Origin: Rhodospirillaceae bacterium
GTDB lineage: Bacteria; Pseudomonadota; Alphaproteobacteria; Rickettsiales; UBA3002
Direction of reading: 5' to 3'
Assembly: GCA_947458525.1 (NCBI GenBank)
Contig: CANHAG010000083.1
Span: forward strand, 1-6,443
Length of the DNA: 6,443 bases
The notes under the pieces are model-generated. The model was not told the DNA's origin. It saw only the letters and a list, made by a program, of their open reading frames with translations, and searched no databases. The translations under genes and the position numbers were made by a program. Positions 6,175 to 6,443 of the stretch are shown here, in pieces; position 1 is the first letter of the stretch; every line of letters begins with the position of its first letter.

Positions 6175-6202
6175 ATGACCGTTGACAGTTGACCGTTAAC
6201 GG
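6174..6202. repeat. Tandem degenerate 7-bp repeat with terminal palindrome
   Basis: Four heptamers stand in register: gatgacc (6174-6180), gttgaca (6181-6187), gttgacc (6188-6194) and gttaacg (6195-6201). They include the perfect palindrome ccgttaacgg at 6193-6202. In plus-strand RNA, ccgttgac (6179-6186) can also pair with gttaacg plus g (6195-6202), with one G-U pair. A short T run (6211-6214) follows about nine bases later, too far for a classic terminator. The array fills the 38-bp gap between the convergent YihY-family and prepilin peptidase genes. Confidence 0.55.
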
Positions 6203-6212
6203 CTTGCTGCTT

Positions 6213-6443
6213 TTACAGCGCAAAAATCCTGCCCTGCCAGAGCATTATAAGAAATGCCACGGCAATCGGGATGCCGTAGGGGATGGGTGCACCGGGCATC
6301 AGCAGGCGCAGCTTTGGCGCGCGGCGGCGCAGCAGGGCGCGGGATAACAGTAGCAAGAGCGCGAAGAACCCGCCAAGCATGGCCATCAGAAACAGAAATT
6401 GTAAGCTGGTGAGGCTCCAGCCCGTCCAGAGCATCAGCACGGT
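6213..6443 (-). CDS. Prepilin peptidase, CpaA/TadV-like (C-terminal part; 5' end outside window)
   Basis: About 76 residues are visible, open to the right edge and ending with TAA (minus strand) at 6213-6215. Two membrane segments stand out: one around LTSLQFLFLMAMLGGFFALLLLLSRALL and one in PYGIPIAVAFLIMLW. Between them lies a basic loop (RRRAPKLRLL). The closing phrase (I/L)PYGIPIAVA is typical of small A24 aspartic prepilin peptidases of Tad/Flp pilus systems, which cleave the leader of the pilin in the inner membrane. The GxGD catalytic motif normally lies just before the visible part, so activity cannot be judged here. A GTG at 6438-6440 is in frame but should not be taken as the true start. 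No other tad genes are in the window. A different A24 subfamily member is the main alternative. Confidence 0.72.
   Translation of the reverse strand, partial: TVLMLWTGWSLTSLQFLFLMAMLGGFFALLLLLSRALLRRRAPKLRLLMPGAPIPYGIPIAVAFLIMLWQGRIFAL

Overview
The window looks like chromosomal housekeeping DNA from an alphaproteobacterium. Four things point there. The lysyl-tRNA synthetase is of the class I (archaeal-type) form used by many Alphaproteobacteria. There is a HAD class IIA hydrolase with a DLWGV motif. The block argH, small lipoprotein, lysA, with a TlpA-like thioredoxin gene divergent to argH, is a familiar alphaproteobacterial arrangement. A CpaA/TadV-like prepilin peptidase lies at the right edge. 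G+C is fairly high by eye. The genus cannot be given from the sequence alone. Several short palindromic or tandem repeats suggest a genome that tolerates dispersed repeats, as some deep-branching alphaproteobacterial lineages do (inference).

Layout, left to right. (1) Nt 1-894, plus strand: 3' part of lysS, interrupted in frame by about 280 bp of low-complexity sequence carrying two inverted copies of a C/G-run palindrome. (2) Nt 925-954: a separate 30-bp imperfect palindrome of the 'cgtcat..gc..atgacg' type, just before the next start codon. (3) Nt 966-1796, plus: HAD hydrolase. (4) Nt 1786-2313, minus: exported TlpA/ResA-like thioredoxin, overlapping the HAD gene tail to tail by 11 bp and separated from argH by only 14 bp. 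(5) Nt 2328-5211, plus: tightly coupled argH, LptM-like lipoprotein and lysA, joined by 4-bp and 1-bp overlaps. (6) Nt 5220-5263: two consecutive hairpins. (7) Nt 5272-6174, plus: YihY/BrkB-family membrane protein. (8) Nt 6174-6202: a short array of degenerate 7-bp repeats. (9) Nt 6213-6443, minus: 3' end of a prepilin peptidase gene that runs off the window.

How the genes work together: argH and lysA complete arginine and lysine biosynthesis, and lysS consumes lysine for translation. The lipoprotein between argH and lysA probably serves outer-membrane assembly. TlpA and the prepilin peptidase belong to envelope biogenesis. No phage, transposase, CRISPR, tRNA or rRNA gene was found. There is no gene-free stretch longer than 300 bp. 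The most unusual feature is the palindrome-bearing insert inside the essential-type gene lysS. I see no evidence of a wholly new multi-gene system.
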